Shown here piece by piece: positions 16,152 through 25,954 of a stretch of DNA of 64,000 bases. The stretch's first letter is position 1, and every line of letters starts with the position of its first letter. The notes beneath the pieces are model-generated. The model ran no database searches, was not told the origin of the DNA, and saw nothing but the letters and a program-made list of their open reading frames with translations. The translations under genes and the position numbers were made by a program. This stretch comes from Candidatus Edwardsbacteria bacterium RifOxyA12_full_54_48 (GTDB taxonomy: Bacteria > Edwardsbacteria > AC1 > EtOH8). The DNA is taken from positions 163,615 through 227,614 of the forward strand of contig MFFN01000004.1 in NCBI GenBank assembly GCA_001777915.1. Direction: 5' to 3'.

Positions 16152-18647
16152 TCATTTTATAAGTATGACCCTGCCATGCTGTTCGCTGCCGCCGGCCGCC
16201 AGCCTGAAGAAATACACTCCTGCCGGACAGGCCTTCCCGTCCTCTCCCCGGCCGTTCCAGTTGAAATAATTCTGTCCGGCCGGTCCATTGTTTTCAGAGA
16301 AAGCCCTTACCAACCGTCCGGATACATTATAGATGTCCAGTTTTACAGAACCGGACTGAGGCAAATTATATCGAAAAGTTATATTGCTTTTAAAGGGGTT
16401 GGGGCTGCAGTTCACCCATCCGCCCGGATCATTTCCGGAAATACCCGGAGTTGCCGCGGCCCTCACTGGGCCATAAACAGCCGAGTCGCCGTTGATGTCC
16501 TTTTCCAGCAGACGATAGTAATAATCAACCCCCGTCAACACGTTCCTGTCGGTCCAACCGTAGTTGTGGATCTCGTTGCTGTTGCCGGCCGTCGGCAGGG
16601 AAACCATCAATTGGTAATAATTTAAAGAATCCAGAGACCGCCAGACCTGCCATTGGTAGCTGTTGATCTCGCTGGCGGTGACCCACTTAAGCGTGATCTG
16701 GCCCGGCTCGCCCAGGGCGGTGAAATAGGCCAGCTCCACGCCCAAAGGATCGTTGGGGTTGGCCCCGCCGGGAGTGCCATAGGTGGCAGTGGTGCCGTTG
16801 GCGGCGTCTCCGTACCAGCTGGCGGGCAGGGTCCCGCTGGAAAACGGACGGCTGCGGTACTGGCAATAGTAAGTTCCAAAGGTGATCGTTGAATCCACCA
16901 AAGCGTTGCCGGCATCCCGCAGACTGAAGGTTTCTCCGCCGTTCAATATCAAAGAGCCGACCAGGTTATAGGGAATACTGTAATAGTTGGACCAATTGCC
17001 GGTTGATGACCGAACCACGACGAAGTACCCGCCGGCTGTAATCTGGTCGCTTGCTCCAAAGGTGGTGGTATATGCGCTGCCATACTGCCTCAGTTGCCAT
17101 CCGTTTAAACTGACCGTACCGGCAGTGTTGTTATATAATTCCACGTATTCATTCAAGTATCCGGGGATTGAACTGTTTTGTTCGTTCACTTCATTTATCA
17201 CCACGGTGAACCCGCCGGCCGCCGTGGTGGCAAAGGTATTGTCCCCGGAATAGGTGGGTCCGTTGTTCATGGGATCGGTGGAGGAAACCTTGTAATGATA
17301 GGTGGTTGAAGCCGCAAGGCCGGAAAGTTCCACCGAATGGCTGGTGACATCGCTTTCGTTCTTTGCCGTGTCGGAGTAAGTGGTGGTCAGGCCGTAGTAG
17401 ACCCAGGAATTGGAGGCCTCGTCGGTGGTCCAATTAACCGTGGCCGAGGAGGAGGTGATACCATTGACTGTGGGTCCGGAGGCGATTACCGGGGCGGTGA
17501 CATCGTCATTGTCGCCCAGGGTCAGGGTGAGGACGCTGTCGGCGCCGATGGCGGCGCTGCTGCCGCCGGAAACGTTCCGCAGCTTGAATATCAGGGTCTC
17601 GGTGCCCTCCTCTAGGGCATCATCTGTGATGGTGATGCTTACGTTCTGGTTGGCCGAAGATCCCGCCGGAAAGCTTAGGGTCTGGGTGGTGTAACTGTTG
17701 ATGTCTGCCGCGGTGCCGGATCCTCCGGTCAGTACAACTTGCACCGAGGTGGCGCTGCCGGCGCTGGGCGCGGAGATGGAGACCGCAATGTTGAAGGGGG
17801 CGTCCCCCTCTGCCTTGGTCACCGAAGTGGCGGCGAAATACACGCTGGTGTTCAGATATTCCGGGAAGTAGCAGCGGTCCACCAGCGAGCTGTCTATCAC
17901 AAAGGGGTTGGGCTTGTTCTGCTGGTAGGCGGCTATCAGCCAAGTCCTCGTTTTTTCCAGGGCATCCGATGGGTCGGTAAGATGCCAATTCCGTAATGTA
18001 TATTTCTGCCCTGTCCACCAAGCCAAGGTCGTATCGGGCAGTTGATACATAGTCAGCATGTAGAACATGGCTCGAGCTGTATTGCCTTTCTGAATTTCCC
18101 GCGGTTCGCAACTGGGCGTTCCAACGTTCAGGTTTACTTCAGCATAGCCGTCAATATTTGAAGACGGGATAGATGTGCTTCTTTCAATATTCTTGTAGTA
18201 CCAGTACTGGGTGCTGGCGTCAGATATTTCGGCAAAAGGAGAAGCACCCCTGTCAGCATTGACCAGTTGCCTGGTGGGGAACAGATGATGCATATCACCT
18301 GTGGGATTTGGCGTCTGTGAAGTATTTAATAAACTCTGGGGCCACGTATGTTCACAATTTATATCATTGGCAAGCGCCTCATCATCCGGATCCTGCCCCG
18401 GTTGCATATAGATGATATAACCGCTGTAAACACATTCTAAACTGTCATTGGCGGTCAAGTATATTTCACCGAACAGGGTATCTCTAGGGTCTGGTGATCC
18501 TGCATATGCAAGTATTCTGGTGCTTTTGTAATATTTCCGCAATGAGTCTATCAGCGGGCGGCCGGTGACCCCAGGGAAAAGCTCGGCCGCCGATACCGAA
18601 CCAAACGCCATCGCAAAAATAGCTATCGCTGTGAGTAATTTTTTCAT
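16152..18647 (-). CDS. Secreted endonuclease I-family nuclease with Calx-beta, lamin-tail and sorting domains
   Basis: An 831-residue secreted protein with a signal peptide ending VSAAE. Residues about 25-270 match endonuclease I (EndA/NucM): NCEHTWPQSLL and GDMHHLFPTRQLVNADRG, the beta-beta-alpha metal site with catalytic His. Then comes a Calx-beta domain (about 285-385), a fibronectin/phosphatase-like unit (TSSSATVNWTTDEASNSWVYYG), a lamin-tail domain (INEVNEQ to GGETFSLRD), and a C-terminal sorting domain (LDIYNVSGRLVRAF, PAGVYFFRL). It probably degrades extracellular DNA or RNA for nutrients or biofilm turnover. It is first in a two-gene unit with the 1291-residue protein. Confidence 0.9.
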   Translation of the reverse strand: MKKLLTAIAIFAMAFGSVSAAELFPGVTGRPLIDSLRKYYKSTRILAYAGSPDPRDTLFGEIYLTANDSLECVYSGYIIYMQPGQDPDDEALANDINCEHTWPQSLLNTSQTPNPTGDMHHLFPTRQLVNADRGASPFAEISDASTQYWYYKNIERSTSIPSSNIDGYAEVNLNVGTPSCEPREIQKGNTARAMFYMLTMYQLPDTTLAWWTGQKYTLRNWHLTDPSDALEKTRTWLIAAYQQNKPNPFVIDSSLVDRCYFPEYLNTSVYFAATSVTKAEGDAPFNIAVSISAPSAGSATSVQVVLTGGSGTAADINSYTTQTLSFPAGSSANQNVSITITDDALEEGTETLIFKLRNVSGGSSAAIGADSVLTLTLGDNDDVTAPVIASGPTVNGITSSSATVNWTTDEASNSWVYYGLTTTYSDTAKNESDVTSHSVELSGLAASTTYHYKVSSTDPMNNGPTYSGDNTFATTAAGGFTVVINEVNEQNSSIPGYLNEYVELYNNTAGTVSLNGWQLRQYGSAYTTTFGASDQITAGGYFVVVRSSTGNWSNYYSIPYNLVGSLILNGGETFSLRDAGNALVDSTITFGTYYCQYRSRPFSSGTLPASWYGDAANGTTATYGTPGGANPNDPLGVELAYFTALGEPGQITLKWVTASEINSYQWQVWRSLDSLNYYQLMVSLPTAGNSNEIHNYGWTDRNVLTGVDYYYRLLEKDINGDSAVYGPVRAAATPGISGNDPGGWVNCSPNPFKSNITFRYNLPQSGSVKLDIYNVSGRLVRAFSENNGPAGQNYFNWNGRGEDGKACPAGVYFFRLAAGGSEQHGRVILIK

Positions 18648-18673
18648 TTTACTTTATTCATTGGATCAAATTT

Positions 18674-18702
18674 TAGGCGGCAGCCACGCTGGCTACCGCC
18701 TA
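18674..18702 (-). terminator. Probable rpoD terminator
   Basis: TAGGCGG and AGCC pair with GGCT and CCGCCTA around a small bulge, 55 bases past the rpoD stop on the minus strand, followed by AAAATTT. Confidence 0.55.
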
Positions 18703-18757
18703 TTTATAACACAAAACCCTGCCCCTGTCAATTAAGATTGTATTAAATATTTTCGGG

Positions 18758-20485
18758 CTAGATCACGTCGGAGAAGCCCTCCAGACGCTTGCTGCGGGAG
18801 GGATGGCGCAGCTTGCGCAGGGCCTTGACCTCTATCTGGCGCACCCTCTCCCGGGTGACGTTGAAAATGGCCCCCACCTCCTCCAGGGTCCTTGGACAGC
18901 CGTCGTTGAGGCCGAACCTCAGGCGGATGATGGATTCCTCCCGCTTGGAGAGGGTGGCCAGCACCTTCTCGATCTGGTCCCGCAGCATCAGAAAGTTGGC
19001 GGTGCGGGCCGGGGACTTGGCCGAAGCGTCCTCGATGAAATCGCCGAAGACGGTGTCCTCGTCGTCCCCGATGGGCTTGTCCAGGGAGATCGGCTCCTGG
19101 GCCACTTTGATTATGGAGCGCACCTTGTCGAACGGCAGCTCCATGTGCTCGGCGATCTCGTGGCTGGTGGGCTCCCGGCCGTACTCCTGGACCAGCTTGC
19201 GGGAGGCCTTGGAGACCTTGTTGATGGCCTCGATCATGTGCACCGGAACCCGGATGGTACGGGCCTGGTCGGCGATGGCCCGGGTGATGGCCTGCCGGAT
19301 CCACCAGGTGGCGTAGGTGGAGAACTTGTAGCCCTTGTGGTAGTCGAACTTCTCCACCGCCCGCATCAGCCCGGAGTTGCCCTCCTGGATCAGGTCCAGG
19401 AACTCCAGGCCCCGGTTGATGTAGCGTTTGGCGGTGGATATCACCAGCCTGACATTGGCCTCCACCATCTCCTTTTTGGCATAGTCCCGCTGGAACTGCA
19501 TCTTTCTGACGCTGTCGGCCAGCTCCATCACCTGTTCCGGGGTGGTCCTGGCATCCTTGGCCAGGGCGGTCATTTGCTTCTGGGCAGCGTGGACCTCCTG
19601 CCAGTAGCAGAGCAGTTTGTCTTTGGGGACCTTCAGCCTGGCCTTTTCCTCTTTCTTCAGCTTCTTGCCCGATTTCAGGATCCGGGCCATCTTGTCCAGC
19701 TCCTGGACACTCAGTTTGCAATGGCCCAAAGCGCGGTCCCTCTCCTTCTGGTGGGTCTTTATCTGGAAGGACAGGCTCAGCAGGCGGTGGACCATGGAAT
19801 TAAGCAATTCGTTGCTCAGCTTCAACGCCTGAAGGTTGGTCAGGATCTTCTCCCGGCGCTGGCTTATCTTTGGTCCGGCCTTCTCCTGATTCTTGAGGGC
19901 GGAGAGATACTCAACATCCTTGTAATCCCGGTGGATCCTCTTCAGCAATTGCAGGATCTTCTGCCTTTTGCGGCTGGAGGAATACTGCGGCATCCAGCCG
20001 TCGATATCGGTCTGCACCAGTTCCTCCATGGCCAGTTCATGCTTTTCGAACTGCTTGGAAAGGCGCATGAACTCCTTCATGTTGACCGGGGCCGAAAAAG
20101 ACAGGCTCAGGATCTGCCTCTGGCATTCCTCTATCTTCTTGGCTATCTCGATCTCCTTCTCCCGGTCCAGCAGGGGGACCCGCCCGATCTCATGCAGGTA
20201 CATCCTCACCGGATCGTCGAAGCGCAGCCCGACGGGCACTTCCGCCGCCTCCTCCTCTTTGCCCTTGGCCTTCTCCCGCGCCTCCTTGATCTGGTTCCAC
20301 TCCTCTTCGGAATTGACCACCTCCACGCCGGTCTGGGCCAGCATCATGATGAAATTCTCCAGCTCCTCAGGAGAGACGATATCCTCGGGCAGCATTTCGT
20401 TCAGCTTCTGGTAGGTGATAAACCCCTGGGCCTTGCCGAAACTGATTATCTGCTTGATCTTCTTCTTGATGTTGCGGTCCTCCAT
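18758..20485 (-). CDS. rpoD: RNA polymerase housekeeping sigma factor RpoD (sigma-70)
   Basis: A 575-residue primary sigma factor. Region 1.1 covers about residues 1-65. Region 1.2 is [18 protein letters not shown] non-conserved region of some 200 residues follows. Region 2 has [14 protein letters not shown] and [14 protein letters not shown], region 3 [12 protein letters not shown], and region 4 [20 protein letters not shown], the helix-turn-helix that reads the -35 box. The intact 2.4 and 4.2 regions fit the TTGACA/TATAAT promoters seen elsewhere in the window. The ATG is preceded by AGGAGAGGCC. It follows dnaG by 29 bases, the dnaG-rpoD part of the macromolecular synthesis operon; rpsU has moved to 7.9 kb. 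Confidence 0.97.
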   Translation of the reverse strand: MEDRNIKKKIKQIISFGKAQGFITYQKLNEMLPEDIVSPEELENFIMMLAQTGVEVVNSEEEWNQIKEAREKAKGKEEEAAEVPVGLRFDDPVRMYLHEIGRVPLLDREKEIEIAKKIEECQRQILSLSFSAPVNMKEFMRLSKQFEKHELAMEELVQTDIDGWMPQYSSSRKRQKILQLLKRIHRDYKDVEYLSALKNQEKAGPKISQRREKILTNLQALKLSNELLNSMVHRLLSLSFQIKTHQKERDRALGHCKLSVQELDKMARILKSGKKLKKEEKARLKVPKDKLLCYWQEVHAAQKQMTALAKDARTTPEQVMELADSVRKMQFQRDYAKKEMVEANVRLVISTAKRYINRGLEFLDLIQEGNSGLMRAVEKFDYHKGYKFSTYATWWIRQAITRAIADQARTIRVPVHMIEAINKVSKASRKLVQEYGREPTSHEIAEHMELPFDKVRSIIKVAQEPISLDKPIGDDEDTVFGDFIEDASAKSPARTANFLMLRDQIEKVLATLSKREESIIRLRFGLNDGCPRTLEEVGAIFNVTRERVRQIEVKALRKLRHPSRSKRLEGFSDVI

Positions 20486-20514
20486 GGCCTCTCCTAATAA
20501 TTGGTTATATATAC

Positions 20515-22305
20515 TTATTGCTTATTTTCGTCTGTTTTGAGTATTTTTCGCTTTGGGGTTAAATCCCTAAATTCATTTAATAGTTTGTTTTCCAAAATAA
20601 CATCCCCGGTGTTTTTTACTTTTATCAATTCTTTCATTATAGCCTCTCGCCTGGGCTTAAGTTTCAACTGACGCATTGTATCTATACAATCAAACAACGA
20701 TTTATCATCCACTTCTGCACTATCTAGCGAATCATCTTGCGTTTCTTTATCCGCCAGAGCATCTAAAAGAAGGGTTTGCTCTTCGTTGCTTTCAAATTTT
20801 AGAACAATGTTGGCACCATCTATCTTTCCCTTATCTTGGTAAATTGCCTCAAGTTTTTTAAGAAGGTTTGTCAATATTTCTGAAGTTAATTTTTGTTCTG
20901 ATAATTCTTGTAAAATTATTACGATTTTTTCAGGCCTTCGTAATAAGATAGAGAGTATTTGTTTTTCATATTTATTTTCACTATTGACTTCTTGTCCTAA
21001 GCTCGTAAAGGATGGCTTTAGACCATCTTTCTTTTGAATAAGCTCAATCACAAAATTTTCTTCTATACCGGTAGATTCTGCAATTTCTTTTCTATAATAA
21101 TTTTTCCTCACCGGGTCGGACACCAGGGCCAGCAGGTTCAAAAGATTGTTCACCAGGGCGCTCTTGTCGGCCACCTGGGACAGGTCGGACATCAGCCGGG
21201 CCCGCATCACCTTGAACTCGATGAAGGTGATGGCCGTTTCGATGATGGCGGCAAAGGCCTGTTCCCCCTCCCGGCGGATGGCCAGGTCCGGATCCATCTC
21301 ATGAGGCAGCACCGCCACCTTGACGTCTATCCCGGCCTCCAGCAGCAGGGGGATGGCCCGGTCGGTGGCGTTCTGGCCGGCGGCATCGGGATCGTAGCAT
21401 AACACCGCCTGCTTGGCGTAGCGGGATAGCAGCTTGGCCTGGTCGCTGCTTAAGGCCGTCCCCGAGGTGGCCAGAATGTTCCTGAAACCGTGCTGGTAGG
21501 GGATGATCAGGTCGAAATTGCCCTCCACCAGGATGGCCTTTCCGGCGTCCTGCACCGGGCTCTTGGCCTGGCAGAATCCGTAGAAGCCCCGCCCCTTGTG
21601 ATAGATGGGCGTCTCCGGAGAGTTGAGGTATTTGGCCTGGGGATTCTGCTCCAGGCTGCGCCCGCCAAACCCGATCACCCGGCCGCTCAGGGAGAATATG
21701 GGAAATATTATCCGGTGCCGGAACCGGTCGTAGTATCCGTTGCTCTCATCGCGGGCGATTATAAGTCCGGCCTCCTTCAGCAGCTGCAGGCTTAAGCCCC
21801 CTTTGCCTGCCGCCCTGATCAGGTCCTCCCAGGCGTTGGGGGCGTATCCCAGCCGGAAAAATTCTATGGACTGGTCGCTGATGCCGCGGTTCTTGAGATA
21901 TTCCCGGGCGGCGGTCCCGATGCCGGAGGCCAGTCGCTCCTGGAAGAATTTGGCGGCGAACTCGTTGGCCTGGTATAAAAGGTCGTGGGCCCCTTCCTTA
22001 TAGTCGTCGGAGGTGGGCAAAGTTATGTTGGCCCGCTTGGCCAGGGTCCTTAAGGCCTCGATGAAGGAGACCTTGTCATGCTCCATCAGAAAGGAAATGA
22101 CGTTGCCGCCCTTGCCGCAGCCGAAGCAATGCCAGATCTGCTTGACCGGGGTCACCACGAAGGAGGGGGTCCGTTCCTGATGGAAGGGGCACAGGGCCTT
22201 GTAGGTGCTGCCGGTCTTCTTAAGCGACAGATACTGCCCCAGCACCTCCACCACGTCGTTGGACTGCCGGACCTCGTCGATTATTTCCTCGGGGATGCGC
22301 GCCAT
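20515..22305 (-). CDS. dnaG: DNA primase DnaG
   Basis: A 596-residue primase that makes RNA primers for replication. The CHC2 zinc ribbon is [11 protein letters not shown] with HCFGCGKGG (about residues 38-66). The core RNA polymerase domain contains [18 protein letters not shown], and the Toprim motifs are ILVEGNFD and LCYDPDAAG. The last 195 or so residues form the variable, helical DnaB-contact domain. Its DNA (20515 to about 21115) is strikingly AT-rich compared with the GC-rich 5' two-thirds, with a sharp change near 21110. rpoD follows 29 bases downstream. Confidence 0.97.
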   Translation of the reverse strand: MARIPEEIIDEVRQSNDVVEVLGQYLSLKKTGSTYKALCPFHQERTPSFVVTPVKQIWHCFGCGKGGNVISFLMEHDKVSFIEALRTLAKRANITLPTSDDYKEGAHDLLYQANEFAAKFFQERLASGIGTAAREYLKNRGISDQSIEFFRLGYAPNAWEDLIRAAGKGGLSLQLLKEAGLIIARDESNGYYDRFRHRIIFPIFSLSGRVIGFGGRSLEQNPQAKYLNSPETPIYHKGRGFYGFCQAKSPVQDAGKAILVEGNFDLIIPYQHGFRNILATSGTALSSDQAKLLSRYAKQAVLCYDPDAAGQNATDRAIPLLLEAGIDVKVAVLPHEMDPDLAIRREGEQAFAAIIETAITFIEFKVMRARLMSDLSQVADKSALVNNLLNLLALVSDPVRKNYYRKEIAESTGIEENFVIELIQKKDGLKPSFTSLGQEVNSENKYEKQILSILLRRPEKIVIILQELSEQKLTSEILTNLLKKLEAIYQDKGKIDGANIVLKFESNEEQTLLLDALADKETQDDSLDSAEVDDKSLFDCIDTMRQLKLKPRREAIMKELIKVKNTGDVILENKLLNEFRDLTPKRKILKTDENKQ

Positions 22306-22344
22306 TACGGTTTGAAAATATGAACGGTTGAGTTATTTTATATA

Positions 22345-23400
22345 TCAGTCTTCTGAAGTGCGCACTTCAAGCACATATTTAACAAGTCCTTCAAGTGATT
22401 CACGCGGTAAGCCGTAGATTATTATTGGATTTTTGGGCAACCACATTTCATAAATAATATATTCATTAAGCATCCCTTTATTGACCGCCTCGATAAGTGT
22501 AATTGCCGCAGGATCTGTAACATTTGCTTTTGGCTTAAAATATCTTTGCTGGGAATCGCTGCTATCAATTTCTGCGTTTGCTGTAATAAAATTAAGTAAA
22601 TATTCCTTTTCTTCACTTGTGTCTATTTTGACAGTTTTTTTATCGGCTTTATTTTTAGTAGAATATCCTGGCTCATATTCTCTAACTGCTTTTGCTACAG
22701 CATAGCCCAGCCAAGTCTCGTCGGTTTCTATATAAACCGTTTTCTTGTTTTTTCTGATATTGCATTGTGGTACAAATCGCCAAATGTTGTATTCTTTGTT
22801 GTATTTTTTGCATATTTTTTGATAATTTAATTCAAGAAATTTAAAACTTCGATTCAATAACATTGCTGTAGCATATTCCTCAATACACTTTTTCCCGTAA
22901 CTATTATCAGCATTGGCCATATCTGAATAACACTTGCCAAGCGACATATGGGTTAACCAATTATTATAATTAGCTTTCAATGCTTTATTATACCAACCTA
23001 TCGCTTCATTATATTTATTTTCCTTTTGATAAGTTTCCCCCAAATATGTCAATATCTTTGAATCCATCGAATCAATGGCCAGCATTTCGATGCACAAAGC
23101 ACGCACCTTTTCATTATTTTTGTTTTTGTAATTTGCTTCAACCGCTTCTAACAATTTCTTGGATTCAGAACTTCGTTTATAGAATACAATCTCTATTCCA
23201 TTTTTCTTCTCTATTGCTTTTGTATCAGCTGAAATAGGCAATGGGGGTGTTGCTGTATCTTGCACAGTTTCCTTAAGTTCGGAAATTGTATATGTAAATT
23301 TTGAGTTTTCCATAATGTCATAGAACTCTTTAAAACTGTGCTCTTGTTGTGTAAAAACTTGTGAAGTTATAGCACAAAGGACCCATATTGCTAATTTCAT
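22345..23400 (-). CDS. Secreted TPR-repeat protein of unknown function
   Basis: The ATG at 23400 has GGAG six bases upstream and starts a short signal peptide (MKLAIWVLCAITSQVFTQ). About residues 90-190 contain tetratricopeptide-like helical repeats: ILTYLGETYQKENKYNEAIGWYNKAL and LTHMSLGKCYSDMA, suggesting a protein-protein scaffold in the periplasm. The C-terminal 150 residues have no recognised domain. The coding DNA is very AT-rich and lysine/asparagine-heavy, unlike dnaG and the flavodoxin around it, so recent acquisition is plausible. A start four codons upstream is possible but would break up the signal peptide. Confidence 0.75.
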   Translation of the reverse strand: MKLAIWVLCAITSQVFTQQEHSFKEFYDIMENSKFTYTISELKETVQDTATPPLPISADTKAIEKKNGIEIVFYKRSSESKKLLEAVEANYKNKNNEKVRALCIEMLAIDSMDSKILTYLGETYQKENKYNEAIGWYNKALKANYNNWLTHMSLGKCYSDMANADNSYGKKCIEEYATAMLLNRSFKFLELNYQKICKKYNKEYNIWRFVPQCNIRKNKKTVYIETDETWLGYAVAKAVREYEPGYSTKNKADKKTVKIDTSEEKEYLLNFITANAEIDSSDSQQRYFKPKANVTDPAAITLIEAVNKGMLNEYIIYEMWLPKNPIIIYGLPRESLEGLVKYVLEVRTSED

Positions 23401-23429
23401 ACTAGACTCCAAAATAGATATTAGATGTT

Positions 23430-23900
23430 TTATTTTTGGATCTGCTTAACAAACTCGTCCAGCCGGGCATCGCTCTCCGGCTTTCCGGCCTCGCGGGCCT
23501 TGACGGTCAATTTGGCCGCCGCCGTCTGGCCGGAAAGCGATTCCATCTCATTGAATGTGTTCTGGTCCCCGGAGCCGCCCAGGGTGCAGAACAGGGCCAG
23601 CTTTTTGATCCGGTCCTTGTTCCGGCCGATATAGGTCCGGATGGCGCAGGCCATGTTGCCGGCCCACACCGGGGTTCCTACGACCACCAGGTCGTATTGG
23701 GCCGGATCCTTTTTGGTTTCGGCGATATCAGCCGGGATCCGTTTCATGGCATCGCGCCCGGCCTTGAGGTATTCCCATGCCCCTTGGCGGTCCTTGAGGT
23801 CTATGATCTCTTCGGTGTCTGCCTGGATCTTTGAAGCGATGGCCTGGCCGATCTTTTTAGTGATGCCTGTGCGGGAGTAATAAATTACTAAGGTTTTCAT
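23430..23900 (-). CDS. Flavodoxin-like FMN-binding protein
   Basis: A 156-residue flavodoxin-fold protein. The N-terminal phosphate-binding loop is YYSRTGITKKI, VVVGTPVWAGNMACAIRTYI is the second FMN loop, and LFCTLGGSG the third. Such proteins carry electrons or act as quinone or flavin reductases in the cytoplasm. It belongs to the family often annotated as flavodoxin or NAD(P)H-dependent oxidoreductase. It is on the same strand as its neighbours, 28 bases from the RRM gene upstream. Confidence 0.9.
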   Translation of the reverse strand: MKTLVIYYSRTGITKKIGQAIASKIQADTEEIIDLKDRQGAWEYLKAGRDAMKRIPADIAETKKDPAQYDLVVVGTPVWAGNMACAIRTYIGRNKDRIKKLALFCTLGGSGDQNTFNEMESLSGQTAAAKLTVKAREAGKPESDARLDEFVKQIQK

Positions 23901-23928
23901 ATCAACCTGTGGTATTTATATTATCTGG

Positions 23929-24222
23929 TTACCTTCTTTTATTGCGATTCGAAGGACGATGACCCCCGTGGCCCTTTTCCTGGGGACGGGCTTCTTTGAC
24001 GAATATGGCCTTGCCCTTGAGGGCCACCCGGCCGTTCAGATTGTCTATGGCCGCCAGGGCCTCGGATTTCACCGGCATCTCCACAAAGGCAAAGCCGCGG
24101 GGCTGGCCGCTGTATCGGTCCATCACAAAGGCCACTGATGTCACCTGGCCGAACTTCTCAAAGACCTCCTTCAGTTCGGCCTCGGTCATTTCCTTGGCCA
24201 GGTTTCCTGCAAATAAATTCAT
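23929..24222 (-). CDS. RRM-domain RNA-binding protein
   Basis: A 97-residue single RNA recognition motif protein with RNP2 NLFAGNL at residues 2-8 and RNP1 RGFAFVEM near residue 43, the aromatic residues that stack on RNA being present. A short basic tail (GHGGHRPSNRNKRR) follows. This matches the small bacterial Rbp family, which in other bacteria includes cold-induced or RNA-chaperone proteins. It has GGAGAGACG before its ATG and its own leader of about 90 bases. Confidence 0.95.
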   Translation of the reverse strand: MNLFAGNLAKEMTEAELKEVFEKFGQVTSVAFVMDRYSGQPRGFAFVEMPVKSEALAAIDNLNGRVALKGKAIFVKEARPQEKGHGGHRPSNRNKRR

Positions 24223-24310
24223 CGTCTCTCCTCAATATATAGTGATTGTGATTGGTTTGCATCCCCATAAGACATAATGCTAAATTTGTGGATTGTGGTT
24301 GGTTATAATT

Positions 24311-24754
24311 TCAATTATCATCCCCCGGACTGACCATTATCTCCTGCTTGCCGTACTTGGCGTGCACCTGCCATTTCTGGCCCAGGGCTTTCAGAATGCT
24401 GAGGCCCCCGGTGGTTATCAGCACCACCCCGCCGGCCAGCAGTATCCACAGCTTGCTGGTGGGCTCGGGAGAGGCAATGGAAGCGGCTATCAGCCAGATC
24501 CCCACTCCGGACAGGCCCATCCCGGTCAATATCTGGGAGATCTCCTTCCAGCTCGCCTTCCCGGTCCGCCCGGCCCGTCGGATAAGGGACACCGCCGACA
24601 CCAGGTCGCTTTCGGTTATCCCCAGGTTGGCATCGTCGGTGAAATGAAAGGGCAGCCGGTCGCGGTAGGATTTTAAAGCCCTGTCCAGCCAGCCGGGATC
24701 GGAGGTGCGGATGATGGCCGGGCTATCCTCTTTTTTTATTATCGACAATCCCAT
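24311..24754 (-). CDS. Small membrane protein of unknown function
   Basis: A 147-residue protein. The N-terminal 70 residues are soluble and charged (DPGWLDRALKSYRDRLPFHF). Two transmembrane helices lie around residues 78-117 (GMGLSGVGIWLIAASIA and LWILLAGGVVLITTGGLSIL). A short cytoplasmic tail ends GDDN. I recognise no family. Its start overlaps the 3' end of the HhH protein gene by 32 bases, which implies coupled translation or a later start that I cannot place. Confidence 0.65.
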   Translation of the reverse strand: MGLSIIKKEDSPAIIRTSDPGWLDRALKSYRDRLPFHFTDDANLGITESDLVSAVSLIRRAGRTGKASWKEISQILTGMGLSGVGIWLIAASIASPEPTSKLWILLAGGVVLITTGGLSILKALGQKWQVHAKYGKQEIMVSPGDDN

Positions 24755-25016
24755 CTTTCCAGTTCCACCATTTTAAAAGTTTCGGATCGTGTTTCCCGGC
24801 CGAGGCGTACTGGACCGCACAGCGGTAAACGTAGAGCAGGCAGCGGTCAAGCTGCTTCCCGGCCTGGTGGCAGGACTGCAGGTACAGCCTCTCCGGGTCC
24901 CGGCCCTTGAGGTCGGAGACTTTGCGGATCCCCAGCTGGTGCAGGTCCTGGGCGATGCTGGGTCCTACGCCGGGAATGGATTTTAAGTCTTTAATATTTA
25001 TATTTGTCATATACAT
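24723..25016 (-). CDS. Helix-hairpin-helix protein of the Cdd1 (pathogenicity locus) family
   Basis: A 97-residue protein with an N-terminal helix-hairpin-helix: LKSIPGVGPSIAQDLHQLGIRKVSDLKG, the pattern that binds DNA non-specifically through the GVG hairpin. It continues with DPERLYLQSCHQAGKQLDRCLLYVYRCAVQYA and then KLLKWWNWKD, all typical of the Cdd1 family. The biochemical role of the family is not established. The gene ends overlapping the small membrane protein gene. Confidence 0.88.
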   Translation of the reverse strand: MYMTNINIKDLKSIPGVGPSIAQDLHQLGIRKVSDLKGRDPERLYLQSCHQAGKQLDRCLLYVYRCAVQYASAGKHDPKLLKWWNWKDGIVDNKKRG

Positions 25017-25018
25017 AA

Positions 25019-25948
25019 CTATATAATATCCTCGGGAATAATAGCAGTATAAGGATTATCTCTTAAATATTTTTCTTGTTGCTTTGTAATATGCGCTACT
25101 CTTTGAACCAAAACATGATTAAGGATATCCTCTTTTGCCCTTTTATTTTGTATACCTCGAGCACCATTACCTTCATGTATTATTACCTCCCACTCACCTG
25201 GCCAATCACTACAATCAGGATGCAATTTCAAGACAACAGGCTTTTCATAGCTTTTTAAATAATGCTCATATAAAGAAAAGAAAGATTCATAATAGGCAAG
25301 GGCTTTCATTGCTAATTCTTCAACTTGAAATATTTTATATATACCATTTTTCTTTGAATTGAATAATCTCATCTCATCTTTATGAATTGTATAATCTGAA
25401 TGATATGTTGCATTTCTTATATCCTGATCCCAAATATCTTTATATATTTTGACCGCATCAAAATATTTAGTGCCTGAAGCCCACTTTTTAATTTGAATTA
25501 TTTTTTCATTAGGGGTTTGAGGTCTTGATTTATTATTATTTTTATTTATTATATTTGGGAATATATTAACACTATAGCGCTCCCCGTTGGCAACACAAAT
25601 CAAATTGCCAATTACCTCATATATTGACGACGCTTCAAGAATTGAACAGTATGTCCAAAGTTTCAAATGAAATTTTATTAATTTATTTTCTATTTTGTTA
25701 TGAACATCAACAATTTCAGGAATAATTATTTTGATTGTATCCATAGTATCCCAGCCGGGATCCATCTGCCCCTTAATATTAAAAATACTAAACAGAAATT
25801 CAAACTCACATTTATCTTTCGCTGAAGCAAATATAATATCAAGTAAGTTTATATATTTTAAAAAATACTCACAAAAACGCAAGTTATCTTTATCATTCTC
25901 GTTGTCAGTTATTGACCATAGACCATGACTATCTTTTTTTAAATTCAT
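25019..25948 (-). CDS. AT-rich orphan protein with a HEPN-like RNATYH motif
   Basis: A 309-residue, cytoplasmic, largely alpha-helical protein with no recognised full-length family. Residues 178-183 read RNATYH, matching the R-x4-H motif (with a polar residue after the Arg) of HEPN ribonucleases; the helix before it (KIYKDIWDQDI) and the hydrophobic helix after it fit that fold. The composition is strongly Asn/Lys/Ile-rich and the DNA far more AT-rich than the flanking genes, a sign of transfer. HEPN proteins are common in defence and toxin-antitoxin systems, but no antitoxin partner (MNT-type nucleotidyltransferase) sits beside it. The HEPN call is tentative. Confidence 0.6.
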   Translation of the reverse strand: MNLKKDSHGLWSITDNENDKDNLRFCEYFLKYINLLDIIFASAKDKCEFEFLFSIFNIKGQMDPGWDTMDTIKIIIPEIVDVHNKIENKLIKFHLKLWTYCSILEASSIYEVIGNLICVANGERYSVNIFPNIINKNNNKSRPQTPNEKIIQIKKWASGTKYFDAVKIYKDIWDQDIRNATYHSDYTIHKDEMRLFNSKKNGIYKIFQVEELAMKALAYYESFFSLYEHYLKSYEKPVVLKLHPDCSDWPGEWEVIIHEGNGARGIQNKRAKEDILNHVLVQRVAHITKQQEKYLRDNPYTAIIPEDII

Positions 25949-25954
25949 TTCAAA

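Noticed and set aside
18803-20497. 564-codon open frame antisense to rpoD
   Set aside because: It mirrors rpoD codons in a GC-rich gene; the translation is low-complexity (Leu/Gly/Asp/His) with no motif or ribosome site, while the sense strand is a complete sigma-70.
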